A stretch of DNA of 64,000 bases from Hysterium pulicare CBS 123377 (Eukaryota > Ascomycota > Dothideomycetes > Hysteriales > Hysteriaceae). Position 1 is the stretch's first letter; every line of letters starts with the position of its first letter. Shown piece by piece: positions 11,331-22,775 of the stretch. The stretch spans positions 1 through 64,000 of the forward strand of contig AJFK01000050.1 of NCBI GenBank assembly GCA_000467715.1, in the 5' to 3' direction. The position numbers were made by a program, and so were the translations under genes. The notes under the pieces are model-generated. The model was not told where the DNA came from and did no database searches. It saw nothing but the letters and a program-made list of their open reading frames with translations.

Positions 11331-12731
11331 GATTGCAAGCTTTCGCGAGGGAGCGTAAGAATTGAAGTGATCGAAAGGGCTCACGGAAAAGCCAAATGCG
11401 TATTAATAAGGTTAACGATTGACATCAGCTATGTAGATGAATGCGTGAGCACGTGTAATTCGAATTGCGATCTTTGGAACAGCCCGTGTTTTTAGTGCGA
11501 CATATCCACGTACGTCATTTTGCAGGGGTGCAATCCACTTCTAGAAGCGTTCAAAACGACGGGCTGGTGGATCGAAAAGAAAAAGAGATAAGCACTAAAG
11601 ATAACAACGTTGAACGCTTCAATTGACACTTGGAAACGAAATACAGTTGGGTAGGTACCCAGGTAGTGTTCTAGCAGCATCACGTGGCGTGATGGGGATC
11701 AGCAAACTCTGGTCGCTCTCTTCCGGCTCGATGATATTGAATGAATGGCCTGAATCATGGAGGAGTAGGTAAAAGTGATGGGGTTCATCTTAAACTAAGG
11801 TAATATTACACAGGTGAATTGTACGTTCCAAGCTTCACAGGATGGAGAGTTAGGCACGTGATAGTGTTATTGCTGACTAACGGCGGCTAAGCTCGACGAT
11901 CCATCTCCACCTTCAAGACATCAGTCCACCTACAATTTTTCCACACCCAGGTAGCTGGGCTCAATATCACGATGCTGTATTAATCATTTATATGATGGCA
12001 GCAGACTTGTTCCAATACCCTGCCATAATCTCGAGAACGACCTTAAGGGTTCCAATTGCCGAACCGTAAGCTATGGCACCGCTTTATTGCTTACCTTGGG
12101 AGCTGTGCGAGCCTCTCAATATAGCTCATTGGTTGCAGAACTGAGTAACTCTTCCAAATGACAGGAAGTGTTAATGTTGTGTAACTTTTGGAGCGTTGCA
12201 GTTAATGCACGAACAATCTTATCACCGCTCATGGCGCGGTTTCTTGTACGCGGGGCCGCATAGAATTTTACCTTCTCCTGAGCAGCCTCTCTTTTCAGCC
12301 AGATTTCTCGCATTGAGAATATTAGTGTTTGAATCTGGGAAATCTTCACCGTACATATCACCTTTCCGTTTTCATTGCGTTCTACAACGGTAGTGCTACG
12401 TACCTTGATATTTCTGAGGTAACGTGGTGTAGCATCAAGGGTTGGGTCAGCATAACTGCAGGTTACATGGATTTTCAATTACTATGCAAACTAGCAATGC
12501 AAATCGTTCTTCATTTGGGCTATATCGAGCTTCATTGGTGCTCTAAATCATCATGTCGCATCCTTCCGCACCCCTCTTTTACACTCATAAGGAAGCCCAT
12601 TCTCCACCGATGCTGACCGGATATATACTACTACTTTGCATTTCTCGATACCCAAGCAGACTTTCTTTTGGATGAACAGGTTTCTTGCCTCATAGAGCTC
12701 TTCAAGTTCAATACAATACTCAAATATCAGC
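11331..12731. other. Intergenic stretch between divergent transporter genes
   Basis: This lies between the starts of the AEC gene (minus) and the MFS gene (plus), so it contains both promoters. A minus-strand 120-codon frame at 12116-12478 has protein-like composition (for example VVERNENGKVICTVK) but no family I recognise. It may be a gene relic. No RNA gene or clear repeat is seen. Confidence 0.4.
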
Positions 12732-14207
12732 ATGGAGAAACCTCTTACACCTTCTACGATTAGTCCAATTGACCGACCTCAGTCGCCGAAGCTGAGGAGC
12801 CCCGAAACTATGGAATGTCGCCATCTATACCGGAAGATTGACTGGCGCATTGTCCCTATTATGTTCTCCTGCTACTTCCTGCAATTTCTTGATAAGGTTC
12901 TCATCAACTACGCTAACATAATGGGCATACAAAACGATCTGAGAATGAAACGACAAGATTTCTCGTGGCTAGCGACCGCTTTCTTCATTGGCTTTGCTGT
13001 TTCAGAATTACCGCAAGGCTCGCTGCTTCAACGATTTCCCGCCGCGAAGGTTCTTGGATTTAACGTACTCTGCTGGGGTATCTTGGTTTGTTGCACTGCC
13101 GCGTGCCATGACTATGCAAGCATGGTGGCTATTCGAACACTTCTTGGTTGCTTTGAAGCCGTCATTGGGCCCGCATTGGTACTCATCACTTCAATGTGGT
13201 ATACCAAAAAGCAAGCCTCGCCACGGTTTGGCATCTGGTATTGTGGGCTTGGAACTGCGCAGATTATAGGTGGTCTTGTGTCTTTCGGCGCACAGCATGG
13301 CAAGATGACATTCGGCTTCACAAGCTGGCGCATAATGTTCCTCGTGATAGGGTGTCTTAACATTATCGTCGCCATTACAGTCCTCATATGGATGCCCGAC
13401 AGCGTATCCTCCGCAACTTTCCTTACTCAACCTGAAAAGGAAGCCATCCACTCTCGTCTAACTTCAGATCAAGCTGGCAATGGCAAACAAATTCTCAAAG
13501 TTTCCTTCCTCAGAGAAGCTCTTACGGACCTTCAAGTTTGGCTTCTCTTTCTCACTGTCCTTCTTAGTGCGATCATTAGCGGAGTTATAGCAACCTTCTC
13601 CGCGACCCTCATCCACGGTTTCGGCTACACTTCTAAAGCTACAGCTCTTCTCAACATGCCCTCTGGTATTGTATCAATAATAGCAACCATTCTCGGTACT
13701 TTTGCAGTTCTCTACAACTTCCCACGCTGGCTCAGTATTGTCCTCCTCATGGTGCCCACAGTTCTGGGCGCAGGCCTCATGTCTTTTCTCCCGGCATCCA
13801 ATCAAGCTGGAGTCCTTGCCGGGATCTATCTCATCAATTTTGGAGTTCCTGTACTGGTGATCGTGTACTCGCTGGCCGGCAGTAACGTTCAAGGATACAC
13901 AAAAAGGGTCACTGCCAATGCGGTGATTCAAGTCGGATTCGCTCTCGCTAATATCATTGGACCACAAACTTTTCAGGCTAGGGAGGCTCCGAGATACTTG
14001 GGAGCCAAGGTCACGGTTTTGTCTGTGACTGCTGCTACGGCCGTGGTAGCAGTCTTCTTGAGACTTCTGTACGGGTATCGAAACAAGCAAATGGAAAAGA
14101 TGATGAGGTTGAATGAACATGTACCGGCTGTCGACGAGCAGGGCCTCACTGAGGAAGAGACGGTTTGGACAGATAGGATGAACCCGGGATTTCGCTATGT
14201 GTATTAA
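12732..14207 (+). CDS. MFS transporter, anion:cation symporter type (Dal5/Tna1-like)
   Basis: This intronless frame of 491 aa starts at an ATG preceded by CAGC. After a 40-residue hydrophilic N-terminus come about 12 hydrophobic segments. The first region (RKIDWRIVPIMFSCYFLQFLDK, here with Lys where the family mostly has Asp-Arg after LD) and YANIMGIQNDL, FFIGFAVSELPQG, RTLLGCFEAVIGPAL and MWYTKKQASPRFGIWY are the signature blocks of the fungal ACS family, whose members take up small organic anions such as nicotinate, allantoate or pantothenate. A central loop and a second six-helix bundle with GYTSKATALLNMP follow. The C-terminal tail is cytosolic and acidic. The substrate cannot be read from the sequence; the nearby aromatic-acid enzymes make an aromatic carboxylate possible, as inference. 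Confidence 0.88.
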   Translation: MEKPLTPSTISPIDRPQSPKLRSPETMECRHLYRKIDWRIVPIMFSCYFLQFLDKVLINYANIMGIQNDLRMKRQDFSWLATAFFIGFAVSELPQGSLLQRFPAAKVLGFNVLCWGILVCCTAACHDYASMVAIRTLLGCFEAVIGPALVLITSMWYTKKQASPRFGIWYCGLGTAQIIGGLVSFGAQHGKMTFGFTSWRIMFLVIGCLNIIVAITVLIWMPDSVSSATFLTQPEKEAIHSRLTSDQAGNGKQILKVSFLREALTDLQVWLLFLTVLLSAIISGVIATFSATLIHGFGYTSKATALLNMPSGIVSIIATILGTFAVLYNFPRWLSIVLLMVPTVLGAGLMSFLPASNQAGVLAGIYLINFGVPVLVIVYSLAGSNVQGYTKRVTANAVIQVGFALANIIGPQTFQAREAPRYLGAKVTVLSVTAATAVVAVFLRLLYGYRNKQMEKMMRLNEHVPAVDEQGLTEEETVWTDRMNPGFRYVY

Positions 14208-15149
14208 TCACAGTTATCTGAGGACTGGAAGCTGGTAGGCCTACCCCTAAGAACAGAGCATGGAGCGCTGCCTTGAGGGATGCATCTAACGATGTCTAGT
14301 GATCTGTGTAAAGGAAGGTACTTGTAATACTCTTGTTGAAGTGGGCCTTCCAAATCGAGATAATAAATGCATCTGCACGAGAGTGAGTGTTTCGGTCTCG
14401 CAAGTAAATTGATACTTGGTTCACATGGCGATGGCTGAGTTGGAGAACATTGCCCGAAGGGGAAAAGCGCGACAAACACAAGGCGGAAGGCTTCCTTGGA
14501 AAAGCTTGAACGCGCGTCAACAGCATATCTCCATCTCCCAGATTCTCAACACTACCGTCTCCGAAACGGCCATAAGCCATCATGAACTGGACGCAAAATC
14601 CTGTTCCAGAACTGGCCTTGTTGTTCCCTTCTTCCGATGGATGAGATGGACCGGAAAGCGATTCGGGAAGGCATTTTGCCATCCAAAAGCCGATGCGAGT
14701 TGCCAGATCTCAACGGCTCCATCCGCGTCACAGTTTCGGCCACAGTTTCGGCCACAACGAACGGTCGCCGATCGCTACCCAGCGTAGAGTTATCCCCGTG
14801 CAGAGGCTTGCAGAAGCGAGCATTGATTCCGGGGTTGAGGGGAGTCCAACATCTGGAGAATCAGACTAACCTGTGACAACGAAATGTGACGACAGCTCCA
14901 ATATCATCCATGCAAACTTCACCAGTAGCATCATTCAGCGAAAAGATGTCTCCGCATCTCCAGTCTCCCATAACTCCTTTCGAGATCTGGTTCCAGTGAA
15001 CGGCAGCCGATCCAGGCATATGGTGCAGATATTTCCCTTTTTTTTTGCCACTATTCATTGTTGCACTTGACTTTTCTTGAGACCGTTTTAAACATCTGTA
15101 TTCGCCACGTCTGGCCTTTCGCAAGTCTCATATCATCACCATCTTCATC
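14208..15149. other. Intergenic stretch
   Basis: Frames on both strands lack motifs. A 12-bp tandem duplication (CAGTTTCGGCCA twice, near 14733-14757) is the only small structure noted. The right end is the promoter of the next MFS gene and includes a T-rich tract near 15030-15046. Confidence 0.5.
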
Positions 15150-16875
15150 ATGGCTACCAAGGAAGAACCATTGGCGACGAATGGCCAGCAACATGTCGAA
15201 AGCCTTGAGCCGCAACCTACTCATGCGACTTACATTGAAAAGGACGAAGCAGTTCATCTTCCAGAGGAACATCGGGAGTATCTTACTCGACGACACGGAA
15301 CTTACGAACTAGATCCCATCCCAAGCATGTCGCCTGCGGACCCGTACAATTGGCCGAACTGGAAGGTAATAGCTCAACTCAAACCCAAATTATTAGATCA
15401 AACTGATACTAATATGTTCTCCATCGTGATAGAAAACCACGAATCTCGTTCTGGTCGCATTTCATGCCTGCATGTCAACCTTCATAGCAGCATCTATCAT
15501 CCCAGCATATGAAGAGATTGCCATGGACCTAGGAGTCAGTCTCCAGCGCACAACATATCTTACTTCGCTCCAGATTGCCATTATTGGTGGTGCGCCATTG
15601 TTTTGGCGCCCTCTCTCAAATCGCTTTGGTCGACGACCTATCTTCCTATTATCTTTGATAGGCAGTGCGCTCTTCAACATAGGCTGCGCCAAATCACAAA
15701 CTTACGGTGCAATGGCTACCTGCCGGGCTTTTACGGCCTTCTTCATTTGCCCTGCTGCAGCTATCGGGAGCGCAGTTGTTGTCGAGACCTTTTTCAAGAA
15801 AGAAAGGGCCAAGTATATGGGTATCTGGACAATGATGGTTACACTTGGTGTACCGCTGTCACCATTCATCTTTGGATTCGTAGCGAAGAATGTTTCCTAT
15901 CGTTGGATCTATTGGATCTTGGCAATGGTAGATTATTTCACCAACCACCTCGTCTATCTTATCTAACATTATTTAGATAAACGGCGCTCAACTCGTACTT
16001 TACGTTTTCCTAGGCCCCGAAACGCGCTACATCCGCCGCGGAGTCCAACACACAGCTCCCGCAATAAAAGAATCCTACTTCAAATTTGGACGCATCGATA
16101 GCACCCCTTTCACAGCTTTCGAGTTTATCTCGCCCCTCCGCATGTTCAAATACCCGAACGTCGTGATCCCCACCTGCGCCTATGCCATGGTCTTCCTCTT
16201 CGCTAGTGTTCTAATTACCGTCGAAATCCCTCAACTTTTCGGCGCGAAATTCCATTTCAACGCTCAGCAGCTGGGTCTCCAATTCCTTGGTATCGTCATC
16301 GGTACTTTGATTGGAGAGCAGATCGGCGGCTTCACTTCGGATCGGTGGATGACTCGTCGCTCTAAGAAATTGAACGCAAGACCTGAGCCTGAACTCCGTC
16401 TTTGGCTGAGCTATATCGGCTATCTTGTAACAATCTGCGGTATAGTCGTTTTCTTGGTACGCATTCAGCAGGCGCCGGAGGGGAAATGGAATGTTACGCC
16501 TGTTGTAGGTGCTGCGATAGCTGCGGCTGGGAACCAGATTGTAACGACGGTGTTGGTTACTTATGCGATTGATTGCTTTCATGAAGAGGCGGCTAGTATT
16601 GGGGTCTTCATCACTTTTGTAAGACAGGTTTGGGGCTTTATTGGTCCATTTTGGTAAGTTACTTCTTCATCGCTTACTCTTAGTATCAGGATGTTGTTCT
16701 TCCTCGCTAACTTCATTGAAGGTTCCCCCAGATGTTCACCAATGTCGGAGTCGCGAACAGTGCGGGTGTTGCCACTGCGTGCATTGTTGCTGTCAGTCTG
16801 CTTCCGACTATCTTTTTGCAGTGGAAGGGTCCGGCTTTGAGGTCTGGCAGAGGCAATATGGCAACAAGGATTTGA
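15150..16875 (+). CDS. MFS transporter, drug:H+ antiporter-1-like
   Basis: Four exons, 15150-15365, 15433-15927, 15977-16653 and 16722-16875, join in phase to give 513 aa; introns are 67, 49 and 68 bp. The hydrophilic N-terminus ends in DPYNWPNWK, the block that precedes helix 1 in this fungal DHA1 group. LFWRPLSNRFGRRPIFLLS is motif A between helices 2 and 3, and RAFTAFFICPAAAIGSAVV is the helix-4 region. After the central loop, a second bundle with GLQFLGIVIGTLIGEQIGG and DCFHEEAASIGVFITFVRQ follows. Such proteins sit in the plasma membrane and export toxic compounds or small metabolites. The neighbouring monooxygenase and tannase suggest an aromatic substrate, but this is only inference. 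Confidence 0.88.
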
Positions 16876-17049
16876 GCAGGCTGTTACTCTTGATACCAGG
16901 ATGGGAACTTAATTTTGGAAGCTTGCATTTTCGAATAGGCCCTTCGCTATGCTCTTAAACTTTATATATCATACTCAGATTCAATATTCGACCTTTTCCG
17001 CAGACTTGCTAGACTAACATAAAGCGTAATTGTAAGATTTATTCATGCT

Positions 17050-17345
17050 CTTGATGCGCATCTAGAAGCAGAGCCTTCAAGAAGACCAGCTTTTTCTCGT
17101 ACTTATTGAAACCCTTTTTGGAAGTTACGCTCTAAGAGGGTCCGCTTTTAGTGTGAGATTTCCAGTGAATGAAACTTCTGCTAGAGGCTCCGCCTCTAGG
17201 AGGGTTTTCTTCTCTAACGTTTTTCCTAATTAACGAGATCCGTCACAGAAGCTCCGGGTTTGGGGAAGTTGCTTCTCCAACTACTTTAAAACTGTCTCGG
17301 AGGCAGAGCATCCGAGAAGGTTTGCTTCGGGAGCGTGTGATGTGT
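17050..17345. repeat. Cluster of short palindromic repeats
   Basis: At least five related short units lie within about 300 bp, each built from GAGGC/GAAGC, a CTCCG or AGAGC core, and a following GAGAAGG or GAGGGTTTTCTTC stretch. The clearest is TAGAGGCTCCGCCTCTA (about 17182-17198), a perfect 6-bp-arm palindrome. The units diverge from each other and have no coding potential. A similar GAGGCGCTCCGCCTC palindrome occurs near 25056. They may be fragments of a small non-autonomous element in the 3' flank shared by two convergent genes. Confidence 0.5.
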
Positions 17346-17542
17346 GAGATATCACCAGGGTCTCTTGTTCCCCCTAATGTACAGACACTTCTCTCACGTA
17401 CACGTATAGACCACATATATGAAACTCTATCCTAATGTCTCAGTCTAGCAAGGGGTAATGTGATACAGTCAATACAAATTCTCGACGCCCAATACATAGT
17501 CATTCAAGCCGCAACCGCACTCCACTTAAACAACCCTCACCC

Positions 17543-18940
17543 TCACAACTTGGCAAACGTCTCCCTGAAAGTTTCCTCCGCAACCTTCACACAATCATGT
17601 CCATATATATTCTTCTGAACATCCGCATCCGCCCATTTATCAGGCACAGGCCCCTTGCCACCCTTGAGTGCCGCGAACTGTTTATCCCTCTCCTCCTTCG
17701 CCTTTCCGTCCCCTAAATGCATGGAGCGGCCGCTTTCCGCAGCCAACGCCACCAGCATCTCAGCCCGCTGTTTTCGGACTTTCTCGTACACTTTCAGCGC
17801 TTTGTTGATCGTTTCTGGGGAGCGATCTGTGATTCTGTCCGGAGATAACACCACGCCTAACACGGCTGCGTCTTCGATAGCTTGAGCAGCGCCTTGAGCG
17901 AGATGAGGGAGGGTCGGGTGGCATGCGTCGCCCACGAGTGCTACGCTGCCCCTTACCCAGGTGGATAAAGGCTCGTGAACGCGGAGTTTCCATTCGCAGA
18001 CTTCGCCTTCTGGAACTAGATCCAGCATGCGTTGGATCATGGGACAGTAATCCCCATACACACCCAACATAGCCGTCTTACTCCCCTTCGTCGTGTAAGT
18101 CGCGCTCGGCGCTGCAGCGAAATTGACATCAGGTTGCGCAGTCGAGATATTGTAGATGGTCTTATTAGAGATGGGATAGGCGATGATGTGTCTCTTTTCT
18201 CCGATCCAACGGATCACACGGTCGTTGTCTATGAGTTCGAGGAGTTCGGGGTCATGTTGCATTTGCTCGCGTGTGAGCATGATCCTGTAAGCCGCCTGGC
18301 CCGAGTCACTGACGTCGGCCGTTTCTCCCAGCTCTTTCATCATGGCGCCGCGGGTAATACTTTTGACTCCATCAGCCCCGAAAAGAACGTCGCATTCGAC
18401 TTTATACGGCTCCCCCTGCCTCGGCGTTGCGGTGAAAGATGGCTTTCCTTTGAATTCGATATCCGTAACCGTCGTGCTAAACACGAATTTCACGGCCTTC
18501 TCTCTCTTAGCTCCCTCGAATATCCCTCCCGCCAGACTCGCGCGATGGCCGACCATGTGCGGGTATCCGTACGTCTTCTCGACATAATCCAGATCCACAC
18601 GTGCCAGTTCCTTGTTCGTAGACCCCTCCCTTATACTAGTATCGCTCAGGATCACGGCCTCGTCTGCGATTGCTTTCCAGACGCCAAGGCGGTCGAGGAT
18701 GCGGGCCATATTGGGCGCGAGTTGGATGCCGGCGCCTACGAAGCCGAGATTCGAGGCCATCTCGTAGACAGTTATGTCTTGGTGGCCAGCTTTTGCTAGG
18801 GCGAGGGCACAGGCAAGTCCGCCCATACCTATGCGATACTGATCAGTCTGTGTTTCAATTTCGGGTGGGACCGATTTTGAGGATAGCAACGTACCTGCGC
18901 CTGCTATGCATATTTTCATAGGAGAGGATTCTTGAGGCAT
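17543..18940 (-). CDS. FAD-dependent monooxygenase, salicylate hydroxylase-like
   Basis: Exons 18895-18940 and 17543-18828 join in phase for 443 aa, removing a 66-bp intron. The product is a flavoprotein hydroxylase of the class that uses NAD(P)H and oxygen on aromatic acids. The dinucleotide-binding fold starts at MKICIAGAG and continues MGGLACALALAKAGH, giving GxGxxG across the splice, with VYEMAS following. VLFGADGVKS is the DG motif and VALVGDACHPTLPHLAQGAAQAIEDA is the GD motif that contacts FAD ribityl. This last block is especially like salicylate hydroxylases and 6-hydroxynicotinate 3-monooxygenase relatives. The intron is a multiple of three with no stop, so unspliced RNA would encode a 22-residue insertion inside the FAD motif. 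The substrate is not proven. Confidence 0.9.
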   Translation of the reverse strand: MPQESSPMKICIAGAGTLLSSKSVPPEIETQTDQYRIGMGGLACALALAKAGHQDITVYEMASNLGFVGAGIQLAPNMARILDRLGVWKAIADEAVILSDTSIREGSTNKELARVDLDYVEKTYGYPHMVGHRASLAGGIFEGAKREKAVKFVFSTTVTDIEFKGKPSFTATPRQGEPYKVECDVLFGADGVKSITRGAMMKELGETADVSDSGQAAYRIMLTREQMQHDPELLELIDNDRVIRWIGEKRHIIAYPISNKTIYNISTAQPDVNFAAAPSATYTTKGSKTAMLGVYGDYCPMIQRMLDLVPEGEVCEWKLRVHEPLSTWVRGSVALVGDACHPTLPHLAQGAAQAIEDAAVLGVVLSPDRITDRSPETINKALKVYEKVRKQRAEMLVALAAESGRSMHLGDGKAKEERDKQFAALKGGKGPVPDKWADADVQKNIYGHDCVKVAEETFRETFAKL

Positions 18941-19934
18941 GTCGAAAAGGATTCTTGAAAAGGGGTATCGAGAAGAACGAGAAGCAAAAGGTGAAAAGAT
19001 GAGGATTAAACAAGCGGAACTTAGCCAAGTTGTTCTTCTTAATTTGGATATTCGAGTAGTTGCAATATCTTAGGGTAACTCCTCCGGACTCCCTGTTCTT
19101 ATAACAATCTTCCCAACTGGATAATGCCTTGAAGCTATTCGGTTCGACTTTCAAAAATAACTTCTGGACCGGCAGTCCGAATTGCGCAGACAAAAAATAT
19201 CTCACAGACCCGGCAGCACGGCCGGCATGTTCAAATAAAAGCTTCATCCACGGTAGCGGTGATAGCCGCACCCAGACACAACTGGATGGCGGTCTTGGAA
19301 GCACCACCCGGCCCCCGCAGCCGTCCCACAAGCAACCCCGCCACGAGCAAACGTCATGCACGACGACGAGGCACGTGCACGCCATGCTCCGTCGACCAGG
19401 TGGGGCCAGGTTCGTTCATCAGGGGTGCCCGGTTGAGGACGAACGGCAAACGGCAGTTCTTCGGGCTGACACATTCACCCTTCGGCAAACGAACACGCGT
19501 CTGACCTCTACCATTGCTCCAACACAAGATGAGCACTGGACATTCATCTTCTTGTCCCTTGCTCGGCGGACAGTCAATGCGAAACTCGAATAACAAGCTT
19601 TAAGAGAGGGGTTCCTAGACATGCGCTCATCTCCCATCGGCACGGCTGAAGACGAGGAAATCGACAAGGAACTCATATTGCGGGGTTCAGGAACCATCTC
19701 CAAATGCGACGTCATGGCCGAGGGAGCTTTGCAAGAATTTGTAAGGGCTCAGTTATTGCCGTTCGCATTGGAGGTACCACATAGTACTAGCGAGAAGGTA
19801 GATGGGGAATGGAAGGTTTAGTATATTAAATTGCTGCAGCTCTACATCGGATTCTCGCCAAGTTCAGGAACTATCGTTCCCATCTTCTTTTTCGTCCCAT
19901 CTCAATTCCATGTGGTAATCTTGAGTGTTGACTC
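18941..19934. other. Intergenic stretch between divergent FAD monooxygenase and tannase genes
   Basis: This lies between the two start codons and so must hold both promoters. Long frames here (19129-19593 plus; 18855-19385 minus) are Pro/Arg/Cys/Ser-rich without motifs and look like chance. A 66-codon plus-strand frame at 19621-19821 begins with ATG and has an ordinary composition but is unrecognised. No TATA box or known regulatory site stands out. Confidence 0.4.
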
Positions 19935-21664
19935 ATGACTATGAGACTCGACAGTCTATTCGGCCTTGGAGGGCTCGTTGGAGCTGCACAGGCTTTCGAG
20001 TGTTCGACGTCTGCCTTCCACGCTGTGATTCCTTCCAATGCCAGTGTTGTATTTGCGCAATCACTTTCCGCGAATTCGACTTTTCAGACTCCGGCCAGCG
20101 ACATTGCTTATCCTTCAAAACCAGGCGGTCTTCCCTCTCTCTGCGCGGTTCAAGTGAAGGTAGCAGGGGTGGGGAATACATCTTATAATTTTGGACTCTT
20201 CCTCCCGGAGTCATGGAATGGCCGATTCTTGTAAGGTCAGGATCACCAAGTTCATACGACATACTGATACTTTTCAGGACAGTTGGAAATGGTGGATTCG
20301 CTGGAGGTATCAATTGGGGTGATATGGTGAATCACACTTCTTCCCTCATCCTGTAGAAGCAATCTCTAATGCAAATCTAGGGTCCCGGAACCCCCTACGG
20401 CTTCGCAACAATGTCCACAGATACCGGCCACAACAGCTCATCCGGGGACGGAAGTTGGGCCTACCACTCCCCCGACGTCATCGCCAACTGGGCCTACCGT
20501 GCCATGCACGGCTCCGTAGTCCTCGCCAAACAAATCACCACCGCCTACTACAGTTCCCAACCGAAACACAGCTACTATCTAGGCTGCTCCACGGGCGGGC
20601 GTCAGGGCCTCAAAGAGGCTGAGATGTTTCCCGAAGATTTCGACGGCGTTGTAGCTGGAGCTCCGGCATGGTGGACCAGTCACATGCAACCCTGGACCGT
20701 GAAAGTCGGATTGTATAATCTGCCTACTACGGCAGACTATCACATCGATCCCTCGCTATTCCCCGCCATCGCCGCCGAAGTCTTAAAGCAATGTGATCCG
20801 CAAGACGGCGTCACCGACAGCATAATCTCTGACCCTTCAGGCTGCAACTTCCGTCCCGAAGCCCTACTGTGCGGCGGCAACGTCACAAACGCCACCGCTG
20901 CAGGTTGCTTGACGAGTCCACAGCTTGATACACTCTACCACATCTACAACGACTGGGTCGACACGAACCAAACCTTCATCTTCCCGCATCTCGAGCTAGG
21001 AAGCGAGGCCCAATGGCTGCTCTTGTACCCACCCGCGCCCAACCCCCTCGGGACAGACTACGTGAAGTACTTCATGGGTTTAGGGGCTGATTGGAATATC
21101 TACGACCTTGACGCTAATATCATAAAGCTTTCCGATCAGCTCAATCCCGGCAATGCGACCGTGGGGTTTGATCTGAGTGCTTTCCATAGTAAGGGAGGGA
21201 AGATATTGCAATATCACGGTTTGAGCGATGGGCTGATCCCGACGGGAAGTTCTCCGTACTATTACAATCACGTCGTTCGAACCCTAGCGCCGAAAGGTAT
21301 ACAGCTAGATCCGTGGTACCGACTCTTCTTCGTTCCGGGAATGCAACATTGCGCGGGTACACCATCCACCATGAACGCGCCTTGGTACTTCGCGGGCAGT
21401 GGACAAGCCGCTGCGTTGGGCACGGGGGCCTACAGTACGCCTGGCTTCATGGATGCGCAACATGATGTGCTGCTGGCAATGATGAACTGGGTCGAGAATG
21501 GGACGGCACCGGAGTTTGTGGTCGGGACGAAGTATGTGGATGATTTGGTGCATGGGGAGGTAATGAGGCAGAGACCGCTGTGTATGTATCCGAAACAGGC
21601 GCATTATAAGGGGACGGGGGATGTGAATAAGCCGGAGAATTGGGAGTGTAAGTTGTTGTATTGA
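19935..21664 (+). CDS. Secreted tannase/feruloyl esterase family protein
   Basis: Exons 19935-20230, 20278-20326 and 20381-21664 join in phase to 542 aa, close to the family's usual length. The N-terminus (MTMRLDSLFGLGGLVGAAQA) looks like a signal peptide ending before FECS. The nucleophile elbow is YLGCSTGGRQGL, with Cys directly before the catalytic Ser; DGLIPTGSSPYYY gives the Asp and GMQHCAGT gives the His followed by Cys, so the family's CS-D-HC pairing is complete. Several NxS/T sites fit an exported glycoprotein. The enzyme hydrolyses ester bonds of galloyl or feruloyl groups in plant phenolics. It is transcribed divergently from the aromatic monooxygenase, so the pair might be co-regulated; the exact substrate is unknown. 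Confidence 0.92.
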
Positions 21665-21764
21665 GGAAATGCGAGAGTCTACATCTATGTATATATCTCT
21701 ATATAGCCGGCCATCTAATGGGTCATTTAGTTCAGCATCCTTCATATCCTTGGAGCATATGCGG

Positions 21765-22189
21765 TCATGAGATGGTGTCGAGTAAAGGAGGCACATTCTC
21801 CAGCAAATGCTCCACAATAGCATCAGGCCCTCTCTCCACTTGTAGTCCCTGCGGTATAGCATGCGTCTTGATCCCCGGCCTCTCCTCATTCGCAATTTCT
21901 CTTATCTTCTTCGCTTCATCCGCCGACCACATGGAGGCTGAAAATAGGACGTCGGGCTGGTGTTCGCGGACTTTGGGGCGGACCTCGTCTATTGCTGGGT
22001 GGTGTTGGTTGAGAAGCAATAGAGAGCGGGAGGAGAGGGAAACGTACTCTCGCAATTCGCAACGTAGTCAACCGTATATCTATCCTTCAAACCCTCCACC
22101 ATGCGTCCTATCAATCGCTTCGCTCGCTCCGGCGCTGTGTTGACGGTAACAAGCTTGTACGGGCCTTTTGGTTTCGAGTCTTCAGCCAT
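21765..22189 (-). CDS. Small conserved-looking hypothetical protein
   Basis: Exons 22048-22189 and 21765-21988 join in phase across a 59-bp intron (GTACGT donor, AATAG acceptor) to give 121 aa. The ATG at 22189 opens MAEDSKPKGPYKLVTVNTAP. The alternating pattern of short hydrophobic strands (YKLVTVN, PDVLFSAS, IKTHAIP) and charged helices (ERAKRLIGRMVEGLKDRY, ADEAKKIREIANEE) suggests a small alpha/beta fold of Rossmann-like type, perhaps related to the N-terminal part of 2-hydroxyacid dehydrogenases. I do not recognise the family. Its 3' end is close to the 3' end of the tannase gene (convergent, about 100 bp apart). Confidence 0.65.
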
Positions 22190-22775
22190 GATGATGAATG
22201 ATGTCGGCCAAAGTGCAAATGTCCAGCAACTCCGATGTTGTATGCAAGAGTTTCGCATACATGCGTCAGTAGCACATTTTTCTATCTTATCAGACTTATC
22301 TCAATCCGGCCCGTCGAAACGAACGGAAGCCTTTCCAACAAGGTGGATTCCGGATGCAAGGTACGGGACGATGTCGGAGCCCTACAATCCGCCTGTCGGG
22401 GAAAGATGCTCCAGGCCTTCCCCCCGAGACGCGTGTAATGCGGGGCCAGTTCGGCGTAGGGTTACCCCACCATCACACGTCACGGCAATTTGAGCGGGAG
22501 CTTGGAGAGACTACCCAGCTTCGACTTCGACTTCGACATGTTGCTTCTCCGAATTGGATGCACTTGCGTCTTCCGAAGTTGCTGCCGGGCTTGAATTGTT
22601 GAGGTTCAGGGCCAGCAGAAGAATCGAGCATCGCAACGGAAATCCTTTGGTCCGACTTTGAACGTCTGTCGTTCATAATCCCTTCATGAGCTACTTTGTT
22701 GAATTGACTCTACGATGACCAATTGAGAGAATCCCTTTTCATAGGATCTTCTTTGTCGTCTCCATCGTATTCGAC
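22190..22775. other. Intergenic, divergent promoter region
   Basis: This lies between the start of the small minus-strand gene and the DUF3500 gene. A stretch of CTTCGACTTCGACTTCGACA near 22520 is a short tandem repeat of CTTCGA. No coding motif is seen. Confidence 0.5.

Noticed and set aside
19129-19593. Plus-strand frame of 154 codons between the monooxygenase and tannase genes
   Set aside because: It is Pro/Arg/Thr-rich, has no motif, overlaps other frames on both strands, and lies in the divergent promoter region.
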